64,000 nt of DNA from Streptomyces lincolnensis (lineage in GTDB: Bacteria; Actinomycetota; Actinomycetes; Streptomycetales; Streptomycetaceae): NCBI RefSeq assembly GCF_001685355.1, contig NZ_CP016438.1:6262001-6326000 (forward strand), given 5' to 3'. A program made the position numbers and the translations under genes. This document shows, one piece after another, positions 8,682 to 17,045 of the stretch. The notes below the pieces were generated by a model that was not told where the DNA came from, searched no databases, and worked only from the letters and a program-made list of their open reading frames with translations. Positions within the stretch are counted from its first letter, which is position 1, and each line of letters starts with the position of its first letter.

Positions 8682-10025
8682 TCAGCGGCGCACGGCCTTC
8701 TTCAGGGCCCGCGCCCGCCGTACCACCCGGCGGGCCGTGGCGTTGCGGGGCAGGAACGCCAGCCGCTCCGGAATTCCGCCGGGCAGACCCAGCGAGGTGA
8801 GCCGCTTGCGCTTGAAATAGCGCTGGGTGCGCGGCCGGAAGTGCTTCGACAGGTACCGCTCCGCCACCGGGCGCAGGCTCGGGTAGATCTGCGGCTGCAT
8901 GCTGAAGCCGACCGCGGTGACCAGGTCGTTCAGCTCGTCCGCGGGCAGTGCGTCCTCGCCCTTGCGCAACTCCAGGTCCGGCAGCACGGCGTCGGCCAGC
9001 AGGGCCGGGACCCGGTTGCTGTTCTGGTACGGGGTGAGGCGGTCCAGGAGCCGCTCGGTGCCGATTCGGGCCACCGGAAGGTCGTAGAAGGAGGACGCCG
9101 TGAACAGGGCGGTCGAGAAGCAGCCGACGACGAGTGCGGGCCGGGCCTTCTCGAACAGCACCTCGGCGAGCACCGGCGTGTCCAGGACGGTGAGATCGAC
9201 GCCGAGCTTCTCGGCCTCGGTCTCCAGGGCCCGGCTGTACCGGGCCGGGGCGGTGGGGTGCGGCTTGAACACGACCGACCGGTGCCCGCGCTCGACCGCG
9301 CCCCGCATCATCCGCACGTGCAGGTCCTCCTCCTCGGCCGGGGAGAGGATGTTCAGCGCGGACAGGTACTGGCCGAGCAGCAGCGCCGCGTCGTCGGGCA
9401 GCGTGGGCAGCTCCGGCAGGGATGCGGTGATCTCGCCGAGCACCTTGAGGAACGCCGTCGTCGGCACCACGGCCGGCGGCACGTCGAACTCGGTCAGCAG
9501 CATCGGCGTCAGACCCGGCACCAGGTCCAGGTGCAGCAGCCGGCGCACACGGGTGCCGACCAGCGGGTCGAGCTTGTTGCGGGTGGGGCCGTAGCTCATC
9601 AGGCCGTCGGCGTACACGTCGACCGGGGCGCCGGTGAACAGCTGCGCCACCGTGAGGGCGGGCGTGACCTGGATGGACTCCAGGACCAGCTCCACCCGGT
9701 CCTCGCCCAGGCCCCACAGCAGCCGCAGATAGCGCTCGAAGAGCGGGATGTCGTCGGCGCGCGGGGTCCAGGCGCCGGGGTGGAAGGGACGGATCGCCTC
9801 GTTCCAGGACAGCACCTCGTCGAAGTGGCTGCGCAGCGGCTCGAAGCCCGGCATTTGGTCGAGGGAGAGGGTGGTCTCCGGGGTCGCGGAGTTGTTGAAG
9901 ACCAGCAGCACCCGGCGGTCCGGCTCCGCGAACAGGTCGGAGTCGATCCCGGCGGCCAGCGTGGCCACGCCGTACAGCGTGGAGGCGCAGAAGATCTGGG
10001 TGGTGCGCGGGCTGGTACGGGACAT
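8682..10025 (-). CDS. Polysialyltransferase-family protein (alpha-2,8-polysialyltransferase-like)
   Basis: The 447-aa protein resembles bacterial capsular polysialyltransferases (GT38-like, GT-B fold). Visible motifs are YADG at 138-141 (the acidic-Gly box), VFKPHPTAP at 252-260 (the HP motif) and GCFSTALFTAS at 301-311 (the Ser/Thr motif that contacts CMP). Such enzymes add sialic acid from the CMP donor to a glycan chain. Its ATG overlaps the upstream GT2 stop by one base (TGATG), so the pair is coupled, and a terminator follows. Together with the NeuA and NeuB homologues 3 kb away it supports a polymer containing a nonulosonic acid. Exact linkage and acceptor are unknown. Confidence 0.85.
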   Translation of the reverse strand: MSRTSPRTTQIFCASTLYGVATLAAGIDSDLFAEPDRRVLLVFNNSATPETTLSLDQMPGFEPLRSHFDEVLSWNEAIRPFHPGAWTPRADDIPLFERYLRLLWGLGEDRVELVLESIQVTPALTVAQLFTGAPVDVYADGLMSYGPTRNKLDPLVGTRVRRLLHLDLVPGLTPMLLTEFDVPPAVVPTTAFLKVLGEITASLPELPTLPDDAALLLGQYLSALNILSPAEEEDLHVRMMRGAVERGHRSVVFKPHPTAPARYSRALETEAEKLGVDLTVLDTPVLAEVLFEKARPALVVGCFSTALFTASSFYDLPVARIGTERLLDRLTPYQNSNRVPALLADAVLPDLELRKGEDALPADELNDLVTAVGFSMQPQIYPSLRPVAERYLSKHFRPRTQRYFKRKRLTSLGLPGGIPERLAFLPRNATARRVVRRARALKKAVRR

Positions 10026-11011
10026 CAGGCGGCCGCCTTCGCAGTGATGACCCGGCGCCGCAGCCGGCGCAGCTTCGCGGAGCGGTTCAGGTCCATGGTC
10101 TCGAGTACGTCACCGAGCGCACCCTGCGGCATGCGCTTTATCGCCGCCGCGCTCATCGCCCGCAGCTGCTTGGCGACCGCCGGCTCCCACTTGGACTCGT
10201 CCGAGAGGTGGTGGGCGATGATCGCGCAGTAGGTGCGCACCGCCTTCGGCAGCAGCCGGTCGGCGTCCGGGTCCGCGGCCGTCTCCTCGATCACCTGGTC
10301 GAAGGCGCGGATGAAGTCCAGCTGGCGGGCGTCCCCGATCTGCGTCAGGGAGGAGGCCACCCCGCGCCGGTAGAACACGCCCAGCAGGCTCACCACGGCG
10401 AACGACTCCGCCTCACGGTGCAGCTTCCAGATCCACGGCCGGTCCTCGGCCGTGCGCAGCCCGTCGGTGAAGTGCAGCAGGCCCTTGTCGAGGAGACGGC
10501 GGTGGTAGGCGCCGGCCCAGGCGTAGGCGTAGTCCACGGAGGTGGTGCGGTCGGCGGGCAGGATCGCCTCGCGCGGGTTCAGCACCTCGCCGCGCAGCCC
10601 GACCGGCGCGCGGTGCACGCTGCGGGCGCGCGCGGTGGCCTGCACATGGTCGGTGCGTACGAAGTCGCAGCCCAGTCCCTCGATGGCCGACACCAGTTCG
10701 GTGAGGTAGCCGGGGGCGAGCCAGTCGTCGCCGTCCAGGAACGTCAGGTACTCGCCCTGCGCCGCGTCCAGGCCGGTGTTGCGGGCGGTGGCGAGTCCGC
10801 CGTTCTTCTCGTGGCGGATGTAACGCACCTGCGCGACATCCGACAGTTCTTCGGCCGCGCGTTCGAGAATTGCCGGGGTTTCGTCCTTCGATTTGTCGTC
10901 GACCAGCACGAACTCGAAGTCCCGCCGAGCGTTCACGCGAAGGCTTCTGAGGGTGTCCGGGGCGTATTGCTGCACGTTGTAGAACGGCACGATCACGGAA
11001 AGCTTTGGCAC
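10025..11011 (-). CDS. GT2 family glycosyltransferase
   Basis: The open frame runs far upstream, but homology begins at PKLSVIVPFYNVQ. The GTG at 11009-11011 immediately before it is therefore the likely start, giving 328 aa; a TTG two codons earlier is the alternative. The GT-A domain shows VDDKSKDET, the NGGLATARNTGLD segment and the DxD-type FLDGDDWLAPGY. The second half is helical and less conserved, as in capsule and teichoic acid GT2 enzymes. It heads a two-gene minus-strand unit with the polysialyltransferase-family gene and diverges from the neu-type operon. It probably builds the acceptor chain. Confidence 0.83.
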   Translation of the reverse strand: MPKLSVIVPFYNVQQYAPDTLRSLRVNARRDFEFVLVDDKSKDETPAILERAAEELSDVAQVRYIRHEKNGGLATARNTGLDAAQGEYLTFLDGDDWLAPGYLTELVSAIEGLGCDFVRTDHVQATARARSVHRAPVGLRGEVLNPREAILPADRTTSVDYAYAWAGAYHRRLLDKGLLHFTDGLRTAEDRPWIWKLHREAESFAVVSLLGVFYRRGVASSLTQIGDARQLDFIRAFDQVIEETAADPDADRLLPKAVRTYCAIIAHHLSDESKWEPAVAKQLRAMSAAAIKRMPQGALGDVLETMDLNRSAKLRRLRRRVITAKAAA

Positions 11012-11209
11012 CTGCAAAACGTTAGAAGGCCCCCCGGCAGCGCAACTTTCCGGTGAAGGTACGGAGGGTGAACTCAATGTGTCGGAACGGTGCATCCCGT
11101 GTACTTCCCGGTCTTCGACGGGCCAGTTCGGCTCGCGGTGGCTTGTTGTTAACTTTTCGTTGAGTCGAGGTTGGGCCATACCTAGGAATTGCTTCCTAGC
11201 GTCTTCCTC
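11012..11209. promoter_or_regulatory. Divergent promoter region of the nonulosonate locus
   Basis: This 198-bp gap separates the two divergent arms. On the plus strand TTGAGT (11160-11165), a 17-bp spacer and TAGGAA (11183-11188) form a good vegetative-type promoter with a start near 11195. The -10 lies in a palindrome with 7-bp perfect arms (CTAGGAA, 11182-11188; TTCCTAG, 11193-11199), a possible operator. The preceding stretch AACTTTTCGTTGAGTCGAGG (11151-11170) nearly recurs at 17315-17332 before another gene. Confidence 0.5.
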
Positions 11210-12553
11210 GTGCCGCCAAGTACAACGAAGCTCCCGCGAATCGCCGTCCTCGCGGACTCGGACACCCGCTGGAAATGGGGTGCGCTGACCGCCGACCGCC
11301 TCGCTCCCGGCCCGTCCATGGAAGCCGCAGCGCGCGAGGCCGCGCAAGTCCGCCCCTCGCTGAGCGGATTCCTGCTGCGCGGGCGGGCCACGCCCACCCC
11401 GCGCCAGCTGCGCGAAGTGGGGGTCACCGCCGACTCCCTGCGGGAGGTCACGGCCGTCGAGTTCCTGCGCGCGATGGCCGAGGAGGAGTACGACGTCGTC
11501 GTCATCGCCCTCGTCGGCGGTGGCGTCCAGGCGATGCTGCACGGCCTGGCGCACGTCTGGGCCGGCCGCGACAAGCGCCCCGTCGTCGTCACCGGCTACG
11601 TCGGTGTCGTCTACGAGAAGCTCGCCGACGGCCTGCTCCTGCGGCACGGCGCGGACCTCGTCCTCGCCAACTCCCGCCAGGACGCCGAGCGTTTCCGCGC
11701 GGTCTACGAGGGTGTGGGCGCCGACGCCTCCTCGGTGACCGAGGTGGCCCTGCCGTTCCTCGGCGGGGACACCTACACCGGTGAGCACGACCCCTACCGG
11801 GTGGTCTTCGCCGTCCAGCCGTCGGTCCCGGACAACCGCCGCGACCGCGTCTACCTGCTGGAGCGCCTGGTGGGGCACGCACGACTGCACCCCGAGCGCG
11901 AGGTGCTGCTCAAGCTGCGCTCCAGGCCCGGCGAGCACACCACCCACATCGAGGAGCTGCCGTACCAGAAGCTGGTGCAGCGGCTCGACCCGCCGGCCAA
12001 CTTCCGCATGGCCTACGGCCACATGGGCGAGGTCCTGGACCGCACCGACCTGCTGGTCACCATCAGCTCCACGGCCGCCCTGGAGTCCCTGCACCGCCGT
12101 ATCCCCACCGTGGTCCTCACCGACCTCGGGGTGCGCGAGGTGCTCGGCAACCACCACTTCGTCGGCTCCGGATGCCTCGCCTCCTGGGACCAGCTCGACG
12201 CCGGGCACCGGCCCACGCCCGACGAGGAGTGGGTGGCCCGGCAGGGCGTCATTGCCGACGGTTCGTACGCGACCGCCTTCGACGCGGCCCGCGAGCGGAT
12301 CGCCAAGCTGCTGGCGGCGCCCGAACTGCCCCCGCTGGCCCCGTACTACACACCCGTGACCGCGCCCGGCTACCTGCCCGGCATCCTCGCCCGCCACCAC
12401 CTCGGCCCCGACGGCAGCCCGCTGCCCGGCGCCCCGGCCGCCGACAAGGAGCCCGGTCCGGTCCGGCAGATCGTCCGCCGGGCGGCCCGCGGCGCCTACC
12501 GGCACGGCGTGCAGCGCGTGGCCCCCGTCATCCGGCGGATGGGCGAGCTGTGA
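11210..12553 (+). CDS. Putative glycosyltransferase (DUF6716-like) in the sialic-acid-type locus
   Basis: This 447-aa protein starts at GTG 11210; a TTG at 11189 is less likely because it lies at the predicted transcription start. I do not recognise a characterised enzyme. It matches what I remember as the actinobacterial DUF6716 putative glycosyltransferase group. A predicted GT-B layout is supported by VVVTGYVGVV near 126, LKLRSRPGE near 235 and LLVTISSTAALES at 281-293. The last resembles the Ser-Ser/Thr donor-binding motif of bacterial sialyltransferases. It leads the plus-strand transcript with the NeuA- and NeuB-like genes, suggesting a CMP-nonulosonate-dependent transferase. The function is inference. 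Confidence 0.65.
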   Translation: MPPSTTKLPRIAVLADSDTRWKWGALTADRLAPGPSMEAAAREAAQVRPSLSGFLLRGRATPTPRQLREVGVTADSLREVTAVEFLRAMAEEEYDVVVIALVGGGVQAMLHGLAHVWAGRDKRPVVVTGYVGVVYEKLADGLLLRHGADLVLANSRQDAERFRAVYEGVGADASSVTEVALPFLGGDTYTGEHDPYRVVFAVQPSVPDNRRDRVYLLERLVGHARLHPEREVLLKLRSRPGEHTTHIEELPYQKLVQRLDPPANFRMAYGHMGEVLDRTDLLVTISSTAALESLHRRIPTVVLTDLGVREVLGNHHFVGSGCLASWDQLDAGHRPTPDEEWVARQGVIADGSYATAFDAARERIAKLLAAPELPPLAPYYTPVTAPGYLPGILARHHLGPDGSPLPGAPAADKEPGPVRQIVRRAARGAYRHGVQRVAPVIRRMGEL

Positions 12554-12612
12554 GCCACGCGACCCCGCCCGCCCGCGCCGCGCGCCGCGACCTTCCCCAA
12601 GGAGCAGATCCC

Positions 12613-13878
12613 ATGACCAACCCGCAAGCGGAGCACCGCGCTTCGGTGCGCCGCGTCCTCGCGGTGATCCCCGCGCGCGGCGGCTCCAAGGGCGTGCCCG
12701 CGAAGAACCTCGCCCCGGTGGGCGGCGTCCCGCTGGTGGCCCGTGCCGTACGGGAGTGCCGCGCGGCCCGGCTGATCACGGACGTCGTCGTCTCCACCGA
12801 CGACCAGGCCATCGCCGCCGCCGCGCGCCAGGCCGGCGCCGAGGTCGTGCTCAGGCCCGCCGCCATCGCCGGGGACCTCGCGACCTCCGAGGCCGCCGTG
12901 CTGCACGCCATGGACGCCCACGAGGCGCTGCACGGCGCGGCCGTCGACGTGGTGGTGTTCGTGCAGTGCACCAGCCCGTTCCTGGTCCGCGAGGACATCG
13001 ACGGGGTGGCCGCCGCGATCGTCCAGAACGGCGCCGACACCGCCGTCACCGTGGCTCCCTTCCACGGCTTCGTCTGGCGCGACGCCGAGGATGAAGTGGC
13101 CCCCGGCACCGTCTCCGAGGCCGACGCGGCCGTCGGTGGCGGCTACGGCGTCAACCACGACAAGTCCTTCCGCCCCCGCCGCCAGGACCGCCCCCAGGAC
13201 CTCCTGGAGACCGGCGCCGCCTACGCGATGGAGGCCACCGGCTTCCGCAAGCACCAGCACCGCTTCTTCGGCCGCACCGAACTCGTGCGCACCGACCCCG
13301 CCCGCGTGCTGGAGATCGACGACCCGCACGACCTCGCCCGCGCCCGGGCCCTCGCGCCGCTGTTCGACGCGGACCGCCCCGGCGCCCTCCCGACCGCCGA
13401 CGACATCGACGCGGTCGTCCTCGACTTCGACGGCACCCAGACCGACGACCGGGTGCTGATCGACTCCGACGGAAAGGAGTTCGTCTCCGTGCACCGCGGG
13501 GACGGACTCGGCATCGCCGCCCTGCGCAGGAGCGGTCTGAACATGCTGATCCTCTCCACGGAGCAGAACCCGGTCGTCGCCGCCCGGGCCCGGAAGCTCA
13601 AGCTCCCGGTCCTGCACGGCATCGACCGCAAGGACCTCGCGCTGAAGCAGTGGTGCGAGGAGCAGGGCATCGCGCCGGAGCGCGTGCTCTACGTCGGCAA
13701 CGACGTCAACGACCTCCCGTGCTTCGCCCTCGTCGGCTGGCCCGTGGCGGTCGCGAGCGCCCACGACGTGGTACGCGGCGCCGCACGTGCGGTCACCACC
13801 GTCCCCGGCGGTGACGGCGCGATCCGAGAGATCGCCAGCTGGATCCTCGGCCCCTCTCTCGATTCCCTCAACAAGTAA
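12613..13878 (+). CDS. neuA: Acylneuraminate cytidylyltransferase with C-terminal HAD domain
   Basis: The 421-aa protein begins at an ATG with an AAGGAG site just upstream. Residues 1-255 are a CMP-sialic acid (or CMP-Kdn) synthetase: IPARGGSKGVPAKN at 19-32, then VFVQCTSPF and a late EIDDPHDL. Residues 265-415 are a KdsC-like HAD domain with DFDGT at 271-275, ILSTEQ at 313-318, Lys340 and GNDVND at 362-367, so catalytic residues look intact. This architecture is that of animal CMAS, whereas most bacterial NeuA proteins lack the domain. It activates the nonulosonic acid for transfer and may also dephosphorylate a 9-phosphate precursor. The neuB-like gene follows 15 bases downstream. Confidence 0.9.
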   Translation: MTNPQAEHRASVRRVLAVIPARGGSKGVPAKNLAPVGGVPLVARAVRECRAARLITDVVVSTDDQAIAAAARQAGAEVVLRPAAIAGDLATSEAAVLHAMDAHEALHGAAVDVVVFVQCTSPFLVREDIDGVAAAIVQNGADTAVTVAPFHGFVWRDAEDEVAPGTVSEADAAVGGGYGVNHDKSFRPRRQDRPQDLLETGAAYAMEATGFRKHQHRFFGRTELVRTDPARVLEIDDPHDLARARALAPLFDADRPGALPTADDIDAVVLDFDGTQTDDRVLIDSDGKEFVSVHRGDGLGIAALRRSGLNMLILSTEQNPVVAARARKLKLPVLHGIDRKDLALKQWCEEQGIAPERVLYVGNDVNDLPCFALVGWPVAVASAHDVVRGAARAVTTVPGGDGAIREIASWILGPSLDSLNK

Positions 13879-13893
13879 GGAACGCCAGAAGCC

Positions 13894-14838
13894 ATGTCTG
13901 CTCTCAACTCCCGCCTCCGCACCTTCGGTACCGAGCGCATCGCCGGCCCCGGTCAGCCCGTCTACATCTGCGGCGAGATCGGCATCAACCACAACGGTGA
14001 GCTGGACAACGCCTTCAAGCTGATCGACGTGGCCGCCGAAGCCGGCTGCGACGCCGTCAAGTTCCAGAAGCGCACCCCCGAGATCTGCACCCCGCGCGAC
14101 CAGTGGGACATCGAGCGCGACACCCCCTGGGGCCGGATGACCTACATCGACTACCGCCACCGCGTGGAGTTCGGCGAGGACGAGTACCGCCAGATCGACG
14201 AGTACTGCAAGGAGAAGGGCATCGCCTGGTTCGCCTCCCCGTGGGACACCGAGGCCGTCGCCTTCCTGGAGAAGTTCGACGTCCCCGCCCACAAGGTGGC
14301 CTCCGCCTCCCTCACGGACGACGAGCTGCTGCGCGCCCTGCGCGCGACGGGCCGCACGATCATCCTGTCGTCCGGCATGTCGACCCCGAAGCAGATCCGC
14401 CACGCGGTCGAGGTCCTGGGCTCGGACAACATCCTCCTGTGCCACGCGACGTCGACCTACCCGGCGAAGGCCGAGGAGCTCAACCTCCGCGTGATCAACA
14501 CGCTCCAGGAGGAGTACCCGAACGTCCCGATCGGCTACTCCGGCCACGAGACGGGCCTTCAGACCACCCTCGCCGCGGTCGCCCTCGGCGCCACCTTCGT
14601 CGAGCGCCACATCACCCTCGACCGCGCCATGTGGGGCTCCGACCAGGCCGCCTCCGTCGAGCCGCAGGGCCTCACCCGCCTGGTCCGCGACATCCGCACC
14701 ATCGAGGCCTCCCTCGGTGACGGCGTCAAGAAGGTCTACGAGTCCGAGCTCGGCCCGATGAAGAAGCTGCGCCGCGTCACCGGCGTCATCGCCGAGGCCG
14801 AGATCGCGGCCGCGGCGGGCGAGCCCGTCGGCGTCTGA
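13894..14838 (+). CDS. neuB: N-acetylneuraminate/nonulosonate synthase, short form
   Basis: The 314-aa TIM barrel has the NeuB signatures ICGEIGINHNG at 25-35, DAVKFQKR at 53-60, CHATSTYP, GYSGHETG and VERHITLDR. The family condenses phosphoenolpyruvate with an N-acylmannosamine, or with mannose (free or 6-phosphate), to a nine-carbon keto acid. It ends at EPVGV, without the roughly 60-residue SAF (antifreeze-like) domain that closes typical bacterial NeuB of about 345 aa. The end is a normal stop in intact sequence, so it is a short variant rather than a broken gene. It lies between the cytidylyltransferase and a probable transferase. Substrate (ManNAc versus mannose) is open. Confidence 0.88.
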   Translation: MSALNSRLRTFGTERIAGPGQPVYICGEIGINHNGELDNAFKLIDVAAEAGCDAVKFQKRTPEICTPRDQWDIERDTPWGRMTYIDYRHRVEFGEDEYRQIDEYCKEKGIAWFASPWDTEAVAFLEKFDVPAHKVASASLTDDELLRALRATGRTIILSSGMSTPKQIRHAVEVLGSDNILLCHATSTYPAKAEELNLRVINTLQEEYPNVPIGYSGHETGLQTTLAAVALGATFVERHITLDRAMWGSDQAASVEPQGLTRLVRDIRTIEASLGDGVKKVYESELGPMKKLRRVTGVIAEAEIAAAAGEPVGV

Positions 14839-14894
14839 GTCCCGGTCCCACACCCCCCACAAGAGAACAACCACGACGGGACGGTCGTACGTAG

Positions 14895-15962
14895 ATGAGC
14901 CGCCGCGCCGGGTCCACCGGCCCCCACACTCTCGCCTTCGTCGAGAGTCCGGTACAGCTGTTGAACGTGCTGGAGTGGGCGCACGAGCGCTCACCCGGCG
15001 CGGGGCTCACCCTCGTCGTCCTGTCCCCGAACGACCCCATGACCCGCGGCCAGCTGCGCCGCATGGCCGAACTCGCCCGCGAGGAGGGCCACGCGGTCCG
15101 CTGGGAGGAGGCGCGGGGCGGCGCCCTGGCCCCGTTCCACACCATCGGCGGCCTGGCCGGCATGCTGCGCCGGGCCGACCGGATCGTCCTGGGCGACCCC
15201 TTCTCCCGCTACGTCCAGCTGCTGCTGACGATCACCCGCGCCCGTGACCTCGTCGTCGTCGACGACGGCACCGCGACCATGGAGTTCGTCTCCCAGCTCG
15301 CCAGCGGCGAGCGGCTGGTGCGCTGGCACCGCAAGGGCGGCCGGCCCGGCCCCCGCGACCTGGTCTTCGCCCCGGTGTCCTCGGCCGCCCGCAAGCGGCT
15401 CACCCCGAACGAGCACCGCCAGGTGGAGATCTTCTCCTCCATGCCGATGGAGGAACCCCCCTTCGGCGTCGTGGTCACCGCCAACACCTTCGCCTGGACC
15501 CGCACCCGCTTCGGCCCGCCCCGCATCACCAAGGGCGCCGACATGGTCGGTACGTCACTGGTCGAGACCGGAGTGGTGGACGCCGACCACTACCTGGAGG
15601 CCGTCCGCGCCCTGGCCAAGGCCCACGGCGCCACCCGCTACTTCGCCCACCGCCGCGAGAGCACCGACAAGCTGCACCGCCTGGCCGTGGAGACCGGCCT
15701 GGAGATCGTCCGCCCCGACCTCCCGCTGGAGCTGATCGCCCGCCGCGGCCCCGTCGGCCGCACCATCCTCAGCTTCCCGTCGACGGTGGTGCACACCCTG
15801 CCGCTGGCGCTGGTCGGCACCGACGTCCGCGTCGCCGTCTGCGACATCGACCCCGCCTGGCTCACGGACAGCGCCTCACCCCGGGCCCAGGGCTTCCTGT
15901 CGGGGGTCACGGGGACGGCCCGTGACGTGCACCGGTTGTCGTCGGTGGCGAGAACGGCGTAG
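14895..15962 (+). CDS. Putative sialyltransferase-like glycosyltransferase (GT52-like motifs)
   Basis: A 355-aa protein with two Rossmann-like halves. It opens with LAFVESPVQLLNVLEW, similar to the start of GT52 lipooligosaccharide sialyltransferases. It has VVDDG at 121-125 (the acidic-acidic-Gly motif), FAHRRES at 250-256 where family members have an HP box, and LSFPSTVVHTL at 292-302 in the place of the Ser/Thr motif. It is last in the plus-strand operon with the NeuA- and NeuB-like genes, 56 bases after the synthase. The most economical reading is a transferase using the CMP-nonulosonate made upstream. No substrate evidence exists in the sequence. Confidence 0.62.
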   Translation: MSRRAGSTGPHTLAFVESPVQLLNVLEWAHERSPGAGLTLVVLSPNDPMTRGQLRRMAELAREEGHAVRWEEARGGALAPFHTIGGLAGMLRRADRIVLGDPFSRYVQLLLTITRARDLVVVDDGTATMEFVSQLASGERLVRWHRKGGRPGPRDLVFAPVSSAARKRLTPNEHRQVEIFSSMPMEEPPFGVVVTANTFAWTRTRFGPPRITKGADMVGTSLVETGVVDADHYLEAVRALAKAHGATRYFAHRRESTDKLHRLAVETGLEIVRPDLPLELIARRGPVGRTILSFPSTVVHTLPLALVGTDVRVAVCDIDPAWLTDSASPRAQGFLSGVTGTARDVHRLSSVARTA

Positions 15963-16006
15963 ACGGCGCGCGGGCATAGAGGCGTGGGGGCGTGGGGGCG
16001 TCCCGC

Positions 16007-16666
16007 CTAGCCGGGCCTGCGCGCCAGTACGAAGGCCCGCGGGCGGGTCTCCTCCTCGTACGGCTCGCGCAGCATCCGGGCCCGGACGGTGAGGCCCGCC
16101 TTCTCCAGGTGCGCCGCCACGGTCTCCGGCGTACGCCAGTAGTAGTCGAGCGCGATGGGCTGCCCGAAGCGCTCCGCCAGATGGACCCGGTCCTCCTCGT
16201 CCCCCGACTGGAAGACCAGCAGGACGTGCCCGCCCGGCACCAGCACCCGGTGGAACTCGGCGAACACCCCGGGCAGCTCCTCGTCGGGGAGGTGGATGAC
16301 CGAGTACAGGGCGGTGATCCCGCCGAGCGTCGCGTCCGGAAGGTCCAGGGACGTCATCGACCCCACGTGGAAGCGCAGCCCGGGGTGTGCCCGGCGGGCC
16401 AGCTCCACCATCCGGGGCGACAGATCCACCCCGAAGACCGGCAGCCCCAGCGCGTCCAGCCGTGCGGTGACATGTCCGGGCCCGCTCCCGAGGTCGGCCA
16501 CCGGCGCGGTCCCGCCCGCCCGCACCAGGTCGGCGAAGGCGGTCAGCAGGGCCTCCTCCAGCGGTCTGGCCCCCAGCCCGTCGGGATGCCGCTCGCTGTA
16601 GGCGTCGGCGATCGCGTCGTAGGAGCTCCGGGCGGTCCGTATGAAGTCCGGGTTCTCGTCACTCAC
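16007..16666 (-). CDS. Class I SAM-dependent methyltransferase
   Basis: The 219-aa protein has a Methyltransf_11/25-type fold. VADLGSGPGHVTARL is SAM motif I, FGVDLSPRMVELAR the acidic loop, and a later RVLVPGGHVLLVFQSGDEED strand precedes an active-site helix region. It is a single minus-strand gene that converges on the end of the nonulosonate operon with no clear terminator between them. The substrate is not deducible. It is probably a stand-alone small-molecule methyltransferase and not part of the polysaccharide pathway. Confidence 0.85.
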   Translation of the reverse strand: MSDENPDFIRTARSSYDAIADAYSERHPDGLGARPLEEALLTAFADLVRAGGTAPVADLGSGPGHVTARLDALGLPVFGVDLSPRMVELARRAHPGLRFHVGSMTSLDLPDATLGGITALYSVIHLPDEELPGVFAEFHRVLVPGGHVLLVFQSGDEEDRVHLAERFGQPIALDYYWRTPETVAAHLEKAGLTVRARMLREPYEEETRPRAFVLARRPG

Positions 16667-16757
16667 GGTGTCGAACCTAGCGGCCGCCCCGCCACCCCGC
16701 CGGGCACTTCACCGGGGCCGCACCCGGAGTTCTCCCGTCCGCCGCCGACAGGCCGCG

Positions 16758-17045
16758 TCAGGGGTCCTCGGCGGTCCAGGTGAAGCCCGCGAGGGAGCCC
16801 CCGGGGGAGTCGGCGGGGGAGTCGGCGGCCCTCTCGGCCTCCTCCGCTTCCCCGGCCCGTTCGCCCCGTCGGCGCAACAGCCACACCCCGGTCGACAGCA
16901 GCCACCCGGCCAGGATCATCACGACGAGCGCGGCCAGGGCCAGCCCCAGCGTGCCGAACAGCCCGACCCGCGCCAGCAGCCCGGGAAGCTGTTCCTCCCC
17001 GCAGCCGCAGGCCTGCCGGGGAGCCGTCGCCAGGGTGGTCGTCAT
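16758..17045 (-). CDS. Small membrane protein, unknown function
   Basis: A 95-aa protein of unrecognised family, starting at ATG 17043-17045. It has a short N-terminal segment with CGCGEE at about residues 14-19. A strong hydrophobic stretch follows (LFGTLGLALAALVVMILAGWLLSTGVWLL), long enough for one or two helices. It ends in an RRRGER-plus, then acidic tail. No Shine-Dalgarno sequence is obvious. The reading frame continues upstream, but the Arg-rich translation there looks non-coding. It diverges from the amidohydrolase gene. Confidence 0.5.
   Translation of the reverse strand: MTTTLATAPRQACGCGEEQLPGLLARVGLFGTLGLALAALVVMILAGWLLSTGVWLLRRRGERAGEAEEAERAADSPADSPGGSLAGFTWTAEDP

Noticed and set aside
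10025..12505. 826-aa minus-strand frame extending the GT2 gene over the divergent operon
   Set aside because: Homology starts only at the GTG near 11011; the rest is antisense to the plus-strand glycosyltransferase-like gene.
12496..14994. 832-aa antisense frame opposite the neuA- and neuB-like genes
   Set aside because: No recognisable domain and biased composition; the two sense proteins have clear family motifs.
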